64,000 nt of DNA. Origin: DASVWZ01 sp963708575 (lineage in GTDB: Bacteria > Acidobacteriota > Terriglobia > Terriglobales > Acidobacteriaceae). This document shows, piece by piece, positions 1 to 8,023 of this stretch. Below the pieces are notes generated by a model. That model was not told the DNA's origin. It worked only from the letters and a program-made list of their open reading frames with translations, and did not search any database. A program made the translations under genes and the position numbers. Where the stretch lies: contig CAVPTB010000003.1 in the NCBI GenBank assembly GCA_963708575.1, positions 682,001 to 746,000 of the forward strand. Reading direction: 5' to 3'. Numbering within the stretch: the first letter of the stretch is position 1; the number at the start of each line of letters is the position of its first letter.

Positions 1-2
1 GT

Positions 3-101
3 TTCATGTCGGTTGTGGCGGAAACGCGAGTGCTGCCGGAAAATCTGGAGACGACCTACGAGCGGATCAAGGGAGCCCTTGCCGCGGCGGCAACATCCTG
101 A
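3..101 (+). CDS. C-terminal end of an unidentified protein (cut by window start)
   Basis: An open frame enters from the left edge and stops at TGA 99-101. The visible 32 residues contain the segment VLPENLETTYERIKGAL and an alanine-rich tail. The frame has no internal stop and has coding-like composition, but it is too short to assign to a family. It is oriented toward ligA, which lies on the opposite strand, so the two genes converge. Confidence 0.5.
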   Translation, partial: FMSVVAETRVLPENLETTYERIKGALAAAATS

Positions 102-339
102 GCGTAGATTCGAAGGGCAAAGAACCTACGCCCAAGATACTTGCCTCTGAGCATAAGCGCCAAACCGCAGCCCGTTGCCAGGAGGCGGTGCTCCCGAGGC
201 GCCCATGCCGGACCTTAACGGTACCTTCCGCGTAGAGTAGCTGTTTCCCACTGTCAAAATTGTCAGGGATATGTAAAGAAATTGTAACGTTCCTCGGAAT
301 AACTTCACCCCGTCTCATCGAAGTTTTGCCCCTGTGCTC

Positions 340-400
340 CCCCGCGCCCTCTGTGGTTAAAGCTTTTCTTTGCGACCTTAGCGGTCAAAGCTCTTGCAGA
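340..400. repeat. dispersed 9-nt-periodic motif (copy 1)
   Basis: This stretch, between the convergent first gene and ligA, holds phrases such as CTCTGTGGTTAAAGC and CCTTAGCGGTCAAAGC. They are degenerate copies of a motif of about 9-nt period (CCTTAGTGT CCTTGGTGG TT) found in at least ten other gene gaps here. The rest of 102-435 shows no gene. Confidence 0.6.
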
Positions 401-435
401 TGTTTTCCCCTTGGTGAACCGTAGTACCCCTGCGG

Positions 436-2481
436 CTAATTCCTGCCCTTTAAAACTCCAATCCCCACCAACCCCTCCAACTCTTTTTCCCCGATCACGT
501 TCACCTTCAACTCCCGTGCCTTCTCCAGCTTCGACCCCGCATCCTCGCCCGCCACCACGTAATCCGTCTTCTTGCTCACCGACCCCGACACCCGCCCGCC
601 CGCATCTTCAATCATCTTCTTGGCTTCGTCCCGCGTATGCCGCGCCAGCGTCCCGGTCAGAACAAAAGTTTTTCCCACCAGCGCCGTTCCCCGCTCTTTC
701 TTTTTCGCAGTGAAGGTGAGACCAGCCTTGCCCAGGCGCCCCACCAGCTTGTGGTTGGCTGGATTGCCGAAGAACTCTGCGATGCTTTCGGCGATCTTGG
801 GGCCCACTTCGTTCACCCCCTGCAATTCCTCCACGCTCGCTTCGGCAAGCGCTTCCATCGATCCAAAATGCTCGGCGAGAAATTGCGCGGTGCGTTCGCC
901 CACCATGCGAATGCCAAGCCCATAAATCACACGCTCCAGCGGGAGCTTCTTTGAGCTCTCGATTTCCCGAAGAATGTTTTCCGCCGACTTATCGCCGAAA
1001 CGATCAAGACTCAGTAACTTCTCCTTGCTGAGTTCATAAATGTCGGCAACATTCTTGACCAGACCGCGTTCGATCAGCTGATTCACTAGCGCCTCGCCCA
1101 TCCCGTCAATATTCATCACTCCCCGCGAAGCGAAATGCAGGATCGTGCCCACCAGCTTCGCCGGACAGTTAGCGTTCACGCAGCGGTAATCAACTTCGCC
1201 TTCAGTGCGAACTACCTTCGTGCCGCACACCGGGCACTTCTCCGGCGCTTCAATTTCCCGGGTTCCACGCGGATGGGTTTCGTCGTCAACGACTTTCGCA
1301 ACTTTCGGGATAACGTCGCCGCCCCGTTCCACCTGCACGTAGTCGCCTATCTTCACCCCCAGGCGTTCGATCTCATCCATGTTGTGCAGCGTGGCGTTCC
1401 GCACCGTCGTTCCGCCAATCGAAACCGGCGCCAACTCTGCAACCGGCGTCAACTTTCCGGTGCGCCCGACCTGCCAACGAACGTTCTCCAATTTCGTAAC
1501 GCCGGCGCGAGCCGCATATTTGTAAGCAATTGCCCATCGCGGAGCCTTGCCGGTAAAACCCAACTCATCCTGCAAACGGGTGCGATCGACTTTGATCACG
1601 ATGCCGTCAATCTCATAGGGAAGGCTATCCCGCTTCCCCTCCCATTCCTGAATAAACTCCCAGACCTCTGCCATCGAGTGGACGAGCTTGCGGAAAGGGT
1701 TGACCTTGAAACCCGATTTTTCGAGCGCCGTAAGCGTCTCCCAATGCCGCTCGAAGTGGGTGCGGCCGTTGGTCAAAAGGATGTAAGGAAAGAAATCCAG
1801 ACGGCGCTCAGCCGTGACGTTGGGATCCAGTTGCCGCACGGTCCCGGCGGTAAAGTTGCGCGGATTGGCAAAGGTGGCCAAGCCGTTTCGTTCACGTTCT
1901 TCGTTGAGCTTTTTGAAAGCCGCTGTCGGCATCAGCAGTTCACCGCGAGTCTCGAAATCCGCGGGAATGCCCGCCTTCTTCAACTTGGCAGGATCAATGG
2001 AAAGTGGAATCGACCGCACCGTACGGACGTTGAGGGTGACGTCCTCTCCCACCGAGCCATCCCCACGCGTCACTCCGCGAACCAGCCTCCCGCCCTCATA
2101 GATGAGGGCCAGGGACATGCCGTCGAGCTTGAGCTCGCAGACGTAGTCGATTTCCTTTCGTCCGCTCAGCTCGTGAACGCGATGCTCCCAGGCGCGCAGT
2201 TCTTCTTCGCTGTAGGTATTGTCGAGCGACAGCATCGGCGAAGAGTGCCGGACTTTGACGAATCCCTCGCGCGGCTTGCCCCCCACCCGCTGCGTCGGGG
2301 AATCCGGCGTGACGAGCTCAGGGTGCTCGCCTTCTAGCTTCTTTAACTCCTCGACGAGCTTGTCGTAATCGAAGTCGCTGATCTCCGGAGAGTCGAGGAC
2401 GTAATAAAGATGTTCGTGATGGCGAATCTCGTCGCGCAGAGTTTCGATCTTCGCCGAAATGTCGTGTGACGCCCGAGCCAT
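436..2481 (-). CDS. ligA: NAD-dependent DNA ligase LigA
   Basis: LigA seals nicks during replication and repair in the cytoplasm, using NAD+ to adenylate its active-site lysine. The 681-residue length is normal for the family. Visible in order: the N-terminal Ia/adenylation region with the KLDG motif (Lys118) followed by TRGDG, an OB-fold region, a four-cysteine zinc finger (CPVCGTK ... RCVNANC), helix-hairpin-helix repeats, and a C-terminal BRCT domain of about 75 residues (GKTFVLTGTL, DYVVAGEDAGSK). The ATG at 2479-2481 is chosen because the protein starts exactly where LigA proteins usually do. A TATAAT hexamer only 8 nt upstream and no Shine-Dalgarno suggest a leaderless transcript. Convergent with the gene at the left edge; no operon partner is evident. 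Confidence 0.97.
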   Translation of the reverse strand: MARASHDISAKIETLRDEIRHHEHLYYVLDSPEISDFDYDKLVEELKKLEGEHPELVTPDSPTQRVGGKPREGFVKVRHSSPMLSLDNTYSEEELRAWEHRVHELSGRKEIDYVCELKLDGMSLALIYEGGRLVRGVTRGDGSVGEDVTLNVRTVRSIPLSIDPAKLKKAGIPADFETRGELLMPTAAFKKLNEERERNGLATFANPRNFTAGTVRQLDPNVTAERRLDFFPYILLTNGRTHFERHWETLTALEKSGFKVNPFRKLVHSMAEVWEFIQEWEGKRDSLPYEIDGIVIKVDRTRLQDELGFTGKAPRWAIAYKYAARAGVTKLENVRWQVGRTGKLTPVAELAPVSIGGTTVRNATLHNMDEIERLGVKIGDYVQVERGGDVIPKVAKVVDDETHPRGTREIEAPEKCPVCGTKVVRTEGEVDYRCVNANCPAKLVGTILHFASRGVMNIDGMGEALVNQLIERGLVKNVADIYELSKEKLLSLDRFGDKSAENILREIESSKKLPLERVIYGLGIRMVGERTAQFLAEHFGSMEALAEASVEELQGVNEVGPKIAESIAEFFGNPANHKLVGRLGKAGLTFTAKKKERGTALVGKTFVLTGTLARHTRDEAKKMIEDAGGRVSGSVSKKTDYVVAGEDAGSKLEKARELKVNVIGEKELEGLVGIGVLKGRN

Positions 2482-2489
2482 CGAACAAG

Positions 2490-2495
2490 ATTATA
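2490..2495 (-). promoter_or_regulatory. -10 hexamer of ligA, probable leaderless start
   Basis: On the minus strand TATAAT sits 8 nt before the ligA ATG. Transcription from it would begin at or next to the start codon. No clear -35 hexamer is seen. Confidence 0.45.
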
Positions 2496-2542
2496 GGCAA
2501 ATCTGGCCGACGAAAAGCGCCGCTGTCGTCCAGCAGACCTTT

Positions 2543-2571
2543 GTCATGCTGAGCGAAGCGAAGCATCCCTA
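2543..2571. repeat. dispersed motif GTCATGCTGAGCGAAGCG
   Basis: The stretch GTCATGCTGAGCGAAGCG followed by AAGCATCCCTA occurs here and again at about 31316 and 31667. It contains the self-similar GCGAAGCGAAGC. It lies upstream of ligA in a gene-free gap (2482-2749). Confidence 0.7.
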
Positions 2572-2669
2572 TCCGACCCAACATTGCTCGGGATAAGTTT
2601 GTCCTCGACGGCGCCTTCGCTCTTATCAAGGCGCACCCACCATTTTCACAACCCGTTTTTTCGGCTTTT

Positions 2670-2688
2670 GTCGGACAGGTGGTCCGAC
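2670..2688. repeat. hairpin repeat, variant of the GGCGGAC family
   Basis: A perfect 7-bp stem, GTCGGAC / GTCCGAC, with loop AGGTG. Read on the minus strand its flanks (GTGG before, AA after) match the repeat GTGGGGCGGAC ... GTCCGCCAA found at 12.1 and 31 kb, with one base pair of the stem exchanged on both sides (G-C to T-A). Confidence 0.6.
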
Positions 2689-2749
2689 CCACTCTCGCCG
2701 CTAAACCAAATCCTCCATCCGCAACTCGCTCCCACCCTTCCACGACGCC

Positions 2750-3174
2750 TTAAACTGATCGGAGACAAACCCGTGCATCATAATTCCCATCCTCGGCCTT
2801 CAGCGCCTGCTGCAATCCAAACAGAGATCGCGGATTCCTCGGATTCCGCTCCAGGTCCTCGCGAAAAACTTTCTCCGCGCCAGCCGCATCGCCATTCATC
2901 ATCAGCGCCGCTCCCAGCGACTCCCGTACCGGAAAAAACCAATCCGGAGGCTCGCCGTACTTCAACGTATCTTGCAGTGCTACCGCTTCACGCAATTGCC
3001 CAATAGCCGTTGTCGGGTCCTTCTTCGCCAGCGCAATCTTTGCGCCCAGCACATCCTGCGCAATTTTCAGGATGTCCTTCGCCTTATTGTTCACTGGCAT
3101 GGCAAAAATCGCATCCGCCGGCGTCGCGGCTTCTGCCGCCCGCCACGATTTTGTATTCCGCCTCAGCCTCGCTT
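2750..3174 (-). pseudogene. C-terminal remnant of a TPR protein
   Basis: The minus-strand frame 2750-3100 encodes a TPR-like end containing PPDWFFPVRESLGAAL, GDAAGAEKVFREDLERNPRN and SLFGLQQAL. The coding sense continues upstream of the first ATG (ADAIFAMPVNN), then breaks in the run TTTT at 3149-3152; beyond one extra base it continues as EAEYK. The N-terminal repeats expected of a longer TPR protein are not found upstream, where the sequence reaches the lipid kinase promoter. Tetratricopeptide repeats mediate protein-protein contacts; the specific role is unknown. It reads as a decayed or truncated gene. Confidence 0.6.
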
Positions 3175-3336
3175 ACTTTTCCAGTTCCCGCAAACGCCAT
3201 GCCACGTCCGAAGTGCCAGCCTGAGCGCAGCGCGGCGGTTTACCGGCCCGATTCGCATCCGCTATCCTGTCTGCCGAGCGAAGGAGTAGAAATCTCGCTT
3301 TTGGCACTGTTCGATGTCTGCGACCCCCGGTTTCAG

Positions 3337-3342
3337 TACAAT
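3337..3342 (+). promoter_or_regulatory. -10 hexamer upstream of lipid kinase gene
   Basis: TACAAT lies 11 nt before the ATG at 3354, with no Shine-Dalgarno between them. It implies a very short leader or a leaderless transcript. Confidence 0.4.
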
Positions 3343-3353
3343 CCCCCTGACTC

Positions 3354-4295
3354 ATGCGCAAAGCCCTGCTGCTCTACAACCCGCTCTCCGGACAACGGCA
3401 GGAGCGCCGCGCATCCGATATCGAATCCGCTCTGTCCACGTTGAGGTCCTCTGGAATCGAAGCGTCCACCGCTCCCACCACCGCAGCCGGTCAGGCCATC
3501 GATCAAGTCCGCCAAGCCATCGCCGACGGCTACGACGCCATCTTTGCTTGCGGCGGAGACGGCACTATCCACGATGTCCTGCAGGGTCTGGTGGGAACTC
3601 AAGTCGGCTTGGGTATCATTCCGCTCGGGACCGCCAACTCCTTCGCTCATGATCTGAAAATTCCCACTGAACCATCTGCCGCCGCACTTGCCGCCGTGAA
3701 CTCACCCCCCCGCCGCATCGCCGTGGGCCACATCGCATATCAGGACTTCAACGGCAAGCCCGCCTCCCGCTATTTCGCTTTCATCGTCGGCATCGGCGTG
3801 GACGCCCACCTCTTCTACAAAATCAACGCCGCCGCCAAAAAAAGATTTGGCATGGGCGCCTACTGCCTGAAAGCATTTCAGCTCTGGCTCCTGCACCCCA
3901 AGGATCCCTTCGCTGTCGAATTTCTGGAGGGCGCGCTATCCCGCCAGGCAGAGGTCTCGCAGTTCCTCGCCGTGCGCATCGGAGATTTCGGAGGAGTCTT
4001 GCGCGACCTGGCCCCCGGCGCATCGCTCGATCGCGACGACCTTCGTTTCGTTCTCTTCCACACTCGCAGCCGGATCAAATATCTCCGCTACATCCTTCGC
4101 GGCCTGTTCGGCACCAACTGGCAAGTGCCGGGGATCGAGTTGCTGCACAGTACGGCCGCACATTGTTGGACGCTGGACAACGCCGGTTCATCGCAACGAG
4201 TGCTCATCGAAGCCGACGGAGAACTACTCGGCATGCTTCCCGCAAAAATCACCATGCTGCCTGACGCCCTCACCCTTCTCTCGCCAGCCTCATAA
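3354..4295 (+). CDS. diacylglycerol kinase family lipid kinase
   Basis: A soluble lipid kinase of the DAGK catalytic family (YegS/BmrU-like) that phosphorylates a lipid hydroxyl using ATP at the membrane surface; the true substrate cannot be told from sequence. The 313 residues match the family. The N-terminus NPLSG (residues 9-13) is the typical opening, and the nucleotide-binding signature GGDGT lies near residue 67, followed by LGIIPLGTANSFAHDL. A C-terminal beta-sandwich region ends with IEADGELLG, also typical. The ATG at 3354 follows a TACAAT box. The gene is followed in the same direction by a membrane hydrolase 84 nt downstream. Confidence 0.9.
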   Translation: MRKALLLYNPLSGQRQERRASDIESALSTLRSSGIEASTAPTTAAGQAIDQVRQAIADGYDAIFACGGDGTIHDVLQGLVGTQVGLGIIPLGTANSFAHDLKIPTEPSAAALAAVNSPPRRIAVGHIAYQDFNGKPASRYFAFIVGIGVDAHLFYKINAAAKKRFGMGAYCLKAFQLWLLHPKDPFAVEFLEGALSRQAEVSQFLAVRIGDFGGVLRDLAPGASLDRDDLRFVLFHTRSRIKYLRYILRGLFGTNWQVPGIELLHSTAAHCWTLDNAGSSQRVLIEADGELLGMLPAKITMLPDALTLLSPAS

Positions 4296-4379
4296 TTCTG
4301 CCCGAGTCTGCAAACTGCATCAGCTCGACTCCGTCTAACATCTAAGTCGCTTTGCACTGGTTCGCGATAAACTCCATCT

Positions 4380-5414
4380 TTGGAACCGATCACACATTTC
4401 CTGACTGGCGCCTGTCTCGGACGCGCCTTCTTCAACCGCAAAACGGCACTGGCCACTGCCGCTGCCACCTTGGCGGCCGAAGCGCCCGATCTCGACGTTT
4501 TTGGCAGCCTCAAAGGCCCGGTCTTCGGCTTTGCCCATCATCGCGGCTTCACCCACTCCTTCGCTGGACTTGTCCTCATGTCCGCGCTTGTGGTCGGAGT
4601 CGTCTACCTCTACTGGCGCATCATCGGACGCAAAATCAAAGATCCCAAACGTCCCCCGCGCTGGGGACTTCTCTTCGGCATCGCTTACTTCGCCGGACTC
4701 ACCCATATCCTCCTCGACTTCACCAACAACTACGGCATTCGCCCCTTCTGGCCCTTCTCCGAGCGCTGGTATTCCTGGGACATCGTCTTCATCGTCGATC
4801 CCTTCATCCTGCTCTTGTTGACCGTCGGCCTCGTGGCTCCATCGCTCTTCGCCCTCATCGATAGCGACATCGGCGTTCGCCGCAAAGTTCCACCCGGACG
4901 CTGGGGAGCGATCTTTGCGCTGCTGGGTATTGTCGCTATTTGGGGCTTGCGTGACTTTGAACATCGCCGCGCAGTGGGAGCGTTAGAAGCTCGCACCTAC
5001 GCCGACGCCAATCCGCTCCGCGCTTCCGCCTATCCCTACTGGTGGAGCCCGTTCCATTGGATGGGTGTCGTCGAAACTCCCGGCTTTTACGCCAACATGC
5101 TGGTCGACACTCTGAACTCCGACGTCGATCCCGACGGCCAGATGCAAATCCACTACAAGCCCGAAGAAACTCCGGTGACGCTCGCCGCCAAGCGCACCCG
5201 CTTGGGACGCGTCTATCTCGACTGGGCGAAGTATCCCATCACCGAAACCGAACCGCTCGAGTCCGGTGGATATCTGGTCCGCTTCAAAGACGAGCGCTTC
5301 GACTATCCCGGACGCCTGGGCCGCGCCGTCTTATCCGGCACAGTCGAGCTAGACCACAACCTGCACGTAGTCGCCGAACAATTCGGGAACCGTAATCAAC
5401 CCGCCCCAGACTAA
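4380..5414 (+). CDS. YdjM/DUF457-type inner-membrane metal-dependent hydrolase
   Basis: A 344-residue membrane protein. The N-terminus contains ITHFLTGACLGRAF, then the acidic EAPDLDVFG and the histidine motif HHRGFTHSF, the metal-ligand pattern of the YdjM-like family; later LTHILLDFTNNYG supplies another His/Asp pair. Several hydrophobic helices follow (about residues 60-80, 105-125, 145-165, 185-200), and the C-terminal third is soluble. The start is TTG at 4380, since MEPITHF is the family-like N-terminus and no upstream ATG is in frame. Family members are annotated as membrane-bound hydrolases, but the substrate is unknown. It is probably co-transcribed with the lipid kinase upstream. 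Confidence 0.8.
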   Translation: MEPITHFLTGACLGRAFFNRKTALATAAATLAAEAPDLDVFGSLKGPVFGFAHHRGFTHSFAGLVLMSALVVGVVYLYWRIIGRKIKDPKRPPRWGLLFGIAYFAGLTHILLDFTNNYGIRPFWPFSERWYSWDIVFIVDPFILLLLTVGLVAPSLFALIDSDIGVRRKVPPGRWGAIFALLGIVAIWGLRDFEHRRAVGALEARTYADANPLRASAYPYWWSPFHWMGVVETPGFYANMLVDTLNSDVDPDGQMQIHYKPEETPVTLAAKRTRLGRVYLDWAKYPITETEPLESGGYLVRFKDERFDYPGRLGRAVLSGTVELDHNLHVVAEQFGNRNQPAPD

Positions 5415-5440
5415 CGATGTTGTGAAGCTCTCGAAGTTCC

Positions 5441-5480
5441 TTCGTGCCCTTAGTGTCCTTGGTGGTTGAAGCTCTTAACG
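5441..5480. repeat. dispersed 9-nt-periodic motif (copy 2)
   Basis: TTCGTGCCCTTAGTGTCC then TTGGTGGTTGAAGCTCTTA: one of the clearest copies of the dispersed motif, in the gap between two membrane protein genes. Confidence 0.65.
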
Positions 5481-5580
5481 TTCCTCACCGAACCTCGCGA
5501 TTCATCGAAGCCCAAGATTTCCCCGCCATAACTTGACGCCGCCCCGTTCCCGCGCCACAATCGAATATTACGAGGTGACC

Positions 5581-6105
5581 ATGCTGGCCTATCTGTTCTT
5601 AGCAATCGCAGTCATTGTGCGCTTCATCCCGCATCCCTGGATGTTCACTCCGGTCACCGGATCGCTTCTTTTCTTCGGGGCCCGTGGATCGCGCCGCCAG
5701 CTCTGGATTCCGTTTACCGCCTTGGTCCTCTCGGACGTCCTCTTGACCACCCTCGTCTACAAATATCCCTTCACCATCGATCACTTTGTAACCTTCGCCT
5801 GGTACGCCGGGGTAATTTGGCTGGGAACCCGCCTCAAGAATCACGAGAAGCCGCTGCCCATCATGGGCGCCGCCCTCGCCAGTTCGATTTCCTTCTACCT
5901 GATCACGAATCTCGCCGCCTGGGCTTGGCTCGACATGTACCCCAAGAATTTCCAGGGAGTAATGATGTCCTACGCCGCCGCGCTCCCGTTTTTCCGTCAC
6001 GCCGTCGAAGGTGATCTACTCTTCACCGCCGCCATGTTCGCGACGCCGGTCCTGCTAAAAACGCTCTCAGGATCCCTGGCCACCGGAGACCACTCAGCGG
6101 CCTAA
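5581..6105 (+). CDS. small integral membrane protein, DUF6580-like
   Basis: A 174-residue protein with about five hydrophobic segments beginning at the first residues (LAYLFLAIAVIVRF). The order RFIPHPWMFTPVTGSLLFFGA, a conserved-looking LVLSDVLLTTLVYKY, and the end FFRHAVEGDLLFTAAMF resemble the DUF6580 family of uncharacterised bacterial membrane proteins; this match is from memory. The ATG at 5581 is preferred over an upstream in-frame codon because GAGGTG lies just before it and the hydrophobic helix starts at once. Function unknown; the layout recalls small-molecule transporter S-components, but this is only a guess. Confidence 0.75.
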   Translation: MLAYLFLAIAVIVRFIPHPWMFTPVTGSLLFFGARGSRRQLWIPFTALVLSDVLLTTLVYKYPFTIDHFVTFAWYAGVIWLGTRLKNHEKPLPIMGAALASSISFYLITNLAAWAWLDMYPKNFQGVMMSYAAALPFFRHAVEGDLLFTAAMFATPVLLKTLSGSLATGDHSAA

Positions 6106-6172
6106 TCCTGGCCGATGTCATTTGGAGCGGGCTTTTGCTAGGTGCCCCTTAGCGTACTTATTAGTGAGAGCT

Positions 6173-6222
6173 CTGAAGTTCCTCAGTGCTCCTCTGTGTT
6201 CTCTGTGGTAAAAACCCTTGAG
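6173..6222. repeat. dispersed 9-nt-periodic motif (copy 3)
   Basis: A degenerate copy containing TTCCTCAGTGCTCCTCTG and GTTCTCTGTGGTAAAAACCC, located between two convergent genes. Confidence 0.5.
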
Positions 6223-6268
6223 TTCCACTCCGTCGGAAGAAAGTCTCAGGCGGTTAAGCCGTCCCCGC

Positions 6269-6907
6269 TCAAGCGGTCTTTCCGATCTCGACTACGGACC
6301 GCTTCCGCGCCGATCGCTTCCTCTGCATCCACCACCCAATCAAAGCCGCCACCACCAGCGTCAACAAAAGATAGAGATGCTCCCGGAACATCCCCCCGAG
6401 CAGCCGCACCACGTCCGGCCCAAATTTCACCGTCAGCACCGCCAGAATCAGGAACCGCACCAGCCTCCCCGAGAAGATCGCCAACAGAAACCGCCCGAAC
6501 CCCATCTCCGAAACCGCCGCCGCCAGCACAAAAAGCTTGAAAGGCGTTGGCGGAGGCAGCATCGCCGGAAACATCAAGCTCCAGAACGGATGTTTGTCGA
6601 ACGCCGCATGAATCTTGTCGAAACGGTGTGCCGGAATGCGCTTCCGCAGCAGCTCCTCGCCACCCTTGTACCCGATCACGTAAATCACAATGCTTCCCAG
6701 CGCCGACCCCGCCGAAGCCATGATGACGTAAAGCAGAAAACGCGCCCTGTCGTTATAGACATAGCTGGCGACCACGGCGTCCATGGGTAGCCCGATAAAG
6801 CTGCCGTCCAGCGCTGCGACCACCAACACCCCCCACGCGCCGAGCGGCTTTAACAGAGCCCAAAGAAAGGCCGTGTACCGGGCAAGAATGTGCTTAAGGA
6901 TTTTCAA
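6269..6907 (-). CDS. DedA/VTT-domain membrane protein (YqaA-like)
   Basis: A 212-residue inner-membrane protein of the VTT (SNARE-associated, DedA-like) superfamily, members of which act as lipid scramblases or transporters and affect envelope homeostasis. Hydrophobic helices cover about residues 20-45, 60-80, 105-130, 140-165 and 180-195. Telling segments are LDGSFIGLPMDAVV, ASAGSALGSIVIYVIGY with KGGEELLRKR, and PAMLPPPTPFKLFVLAA, the usual proline-rich re-entrant loop. It ends in a basic tail (RKRSARKRSVVEIG). It stands alone on the minus strand; the 285-nt region upstream (6908-7192) shows no gene. Confidence 0.85.
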   Translation of the reverse strand: MKILKHILARYTAFLWALLKPLGAWGVLVVAALDGSFIGLPMDAVVASYVYNDRARFLLYVIMASAGSALGSIVIYVIGYKGGEELLRKRIPAHRFDKIHAAFDKHPFWSLMFPAMLPPPTPFKLFVLAAAVSEMGFGRFLLAIFSGRLVRFLILAVLTVKFGPDVVRLLGGMFREHLYLLLTLVVAALIGWWMQRKRSARKRSVVEIGKTA

Positions 6908-7192
6908 GAGGCAAGCCTAGAGTGTACTTGAAATGGCCGTGACTCGAGGACGCTCCCCCCGCCCTCGCTATAAGAGAAGAGTGGCGAGCCTGGCTCAATG
7001 CTCGCATGGATTTTGAGGGTCTGAGAGCACTGGGATGGCCACAGCCAGCTATCACACCTACTGTCGATTCTGTATTTTGGACACCGGACGCTGTGCAATA
7101 GCTGTTGAAACTGTGATATTCGTCACAACCACGCTTATCAGATAGGTTAGGTCAAGTCACCCGCCGAACGAAGGTAATCACCTGGTTAACAG

Positions 7193-7717
7193 CTACTTCC
7201 CCGAAACCACTCCGCAGGCAATCCGGTCCCCCGAGTTACCCGAAGGGTCCGTTTTCATATCGTCAGCCTTGGCATGGATCACCAACGCCGTGCCGCCATT
7301 CGCGAATAGCGAGTGCGGGTCGGTTGCCGGATTCAGGTTCACGTCGTTGTCCGACACCCGCACTTTCGCCTTGCCGTGCGGGTCGACCTCGAAGTTCATC
7401 ATGTCGCCGGCATGGTGCCCCTGGGGATTCTGCAGGCCATGCTCCTTCCCCTCCGGATTGAAATGCGCTCCGGCGGATTTGAAGTCCGGGCCCTCGCACT
7501 TGGCGTTCTGATGAAAGTGGATGCCATGATCTCCCGCGGGAAGCCCGTGCAGGTTCGCATCCACCTCGATTCCATTCCCGGCCGGCGAAATCTTGGCCGT
7601 GCCAATGCTCTTTCCCTGGGCGTCCTTCAGCTGAACCTTCACCGTCTTCGCAGCAGCGACCGAAGACACAGCCAACACAACCAAACAGACAAAGATGGGT
7701 AGTATCTGGCGTTTCAT
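7193..7717 (-). CDS. sodC: secreted Cu/Zn superoxide dismutase
   Basis: It converts superoxide to oxygen and peroxide in the periplasm. From the ATG at 7715-7717 the 174-residue product has a signal peptide (KRQILPIFVCLVVLAVSS, cleavage near AAA-KT). The metal ligands are visible: GIHFHQ (His67, His69), the cysteine of NAKCEG (Cys74) with its partner in DRIACG, AGAHFNPEGKEHG, HHAGDMMN and the late copper histidine in TALVIHAKADD. A longer frame opens 237 nt upstream, but that extension is unlike any SodC, so the signal-peptide start was chosen. No strong ribosome site precedes it. Monocistronic by context. Confidence 0.93.
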   Translation of the reverse strand: MKRQILPIFVCLVVLAVSSVAAAKTVKVQLKDAQGKSIGTAKISPAGNGIEVDANLHGLPAGDHGIHFHQNAKCEGPDFKSAGAHFNPEGKEHGLQNPQGHHAGDMMNFEVDPHGKAKVRVSDNDVNLNPATDPHSLFANGGTALVIHAKADDMKTDPSGNSGDRIACGVVSGK

Positions 7718-7780
7718 AAAGCGGATTATATCCAAAACATCTTCCCTGGCGACGTCCCCCGTCGCCCCAAGCTCCTTTGT

Positions 7781-7815
7781 GAACCTTAGTGTCCTTGGTG
7801 GTAGACCCTTCTTTG
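7781..7815. repeat. dispersed 9-nt-periodic motif (copy 4)
   Basis: GAACCTTAGTGTCCTTGG followed by TGGTAGACCCTTC, between the divergent sodC and the small gene upstream of miaA. Confidence 0.6.
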
Positions 7816-7870
7816 CATTCTCTCTTACAGAAACAGCCCTGCCTGCCGCAATGCAACCCTTCCCACCCGC

Positions 7871-7876
7871 TACAAT
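7871..7876 (+). promoter_or_regulatory. -10 hexamer for the small ORF-miaA unit
   Basis: TACAAT ends 7 nt before the ATG at 7884, with no Shine-Dalgarno. This is the spacing expected of a leaderless transcript. Confidence 0.4.
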
Positions 7877-7883
7877 ATCTCCC

Positions 7884-8021
7884 ATGCCCCCGCGGAAAGG
7901 ACACCGCCCGCCGCGCTCCATCCACACCGCGGAGAGCACCGGCCTCCTCGCCATTGTCCTTCTGATGATTCTCCTTGCCCTCGTCCGCTACTGGCGCTTC
8001 GTCCACTGGAGCTGGCGCTGA
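7884..8021 (+). CDS. 45-residue single-pass membrane protein upstream of miaA
   Basis: The ATG at 7884 opens a short frame: a basic N-terminus (PPRKGHRPPRSIH), then one hydrophobic helix (TGLLAIVLLMILLALV) and a basic aromatic tail ending WSWR. It stops 2 nt before the GTG of miaA, so the two are probably co-transcribed and may be translationally coupled. A TACAAT box sits 7 nt upstream. No family is recognised. The case rests on the promoter, the transmembrane pattern and the tight spacing to miaA; a chance frame remains possible. Confidence 0.5.
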   Translation: MPPRKGHRPPRSIHTAESTGLLAIVLLMILLALVRYWRFVHWSWR

Positions 8022-8023
8022 CC

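Noticed and set aside
2318..2743. 141-residue minus-strand frame upstream of ligA
   Set aside because: It runs through the dispersed GTCATGCTGAGCG motif and a hairpin repeat and overlaps the ligA start; there is no family signal.
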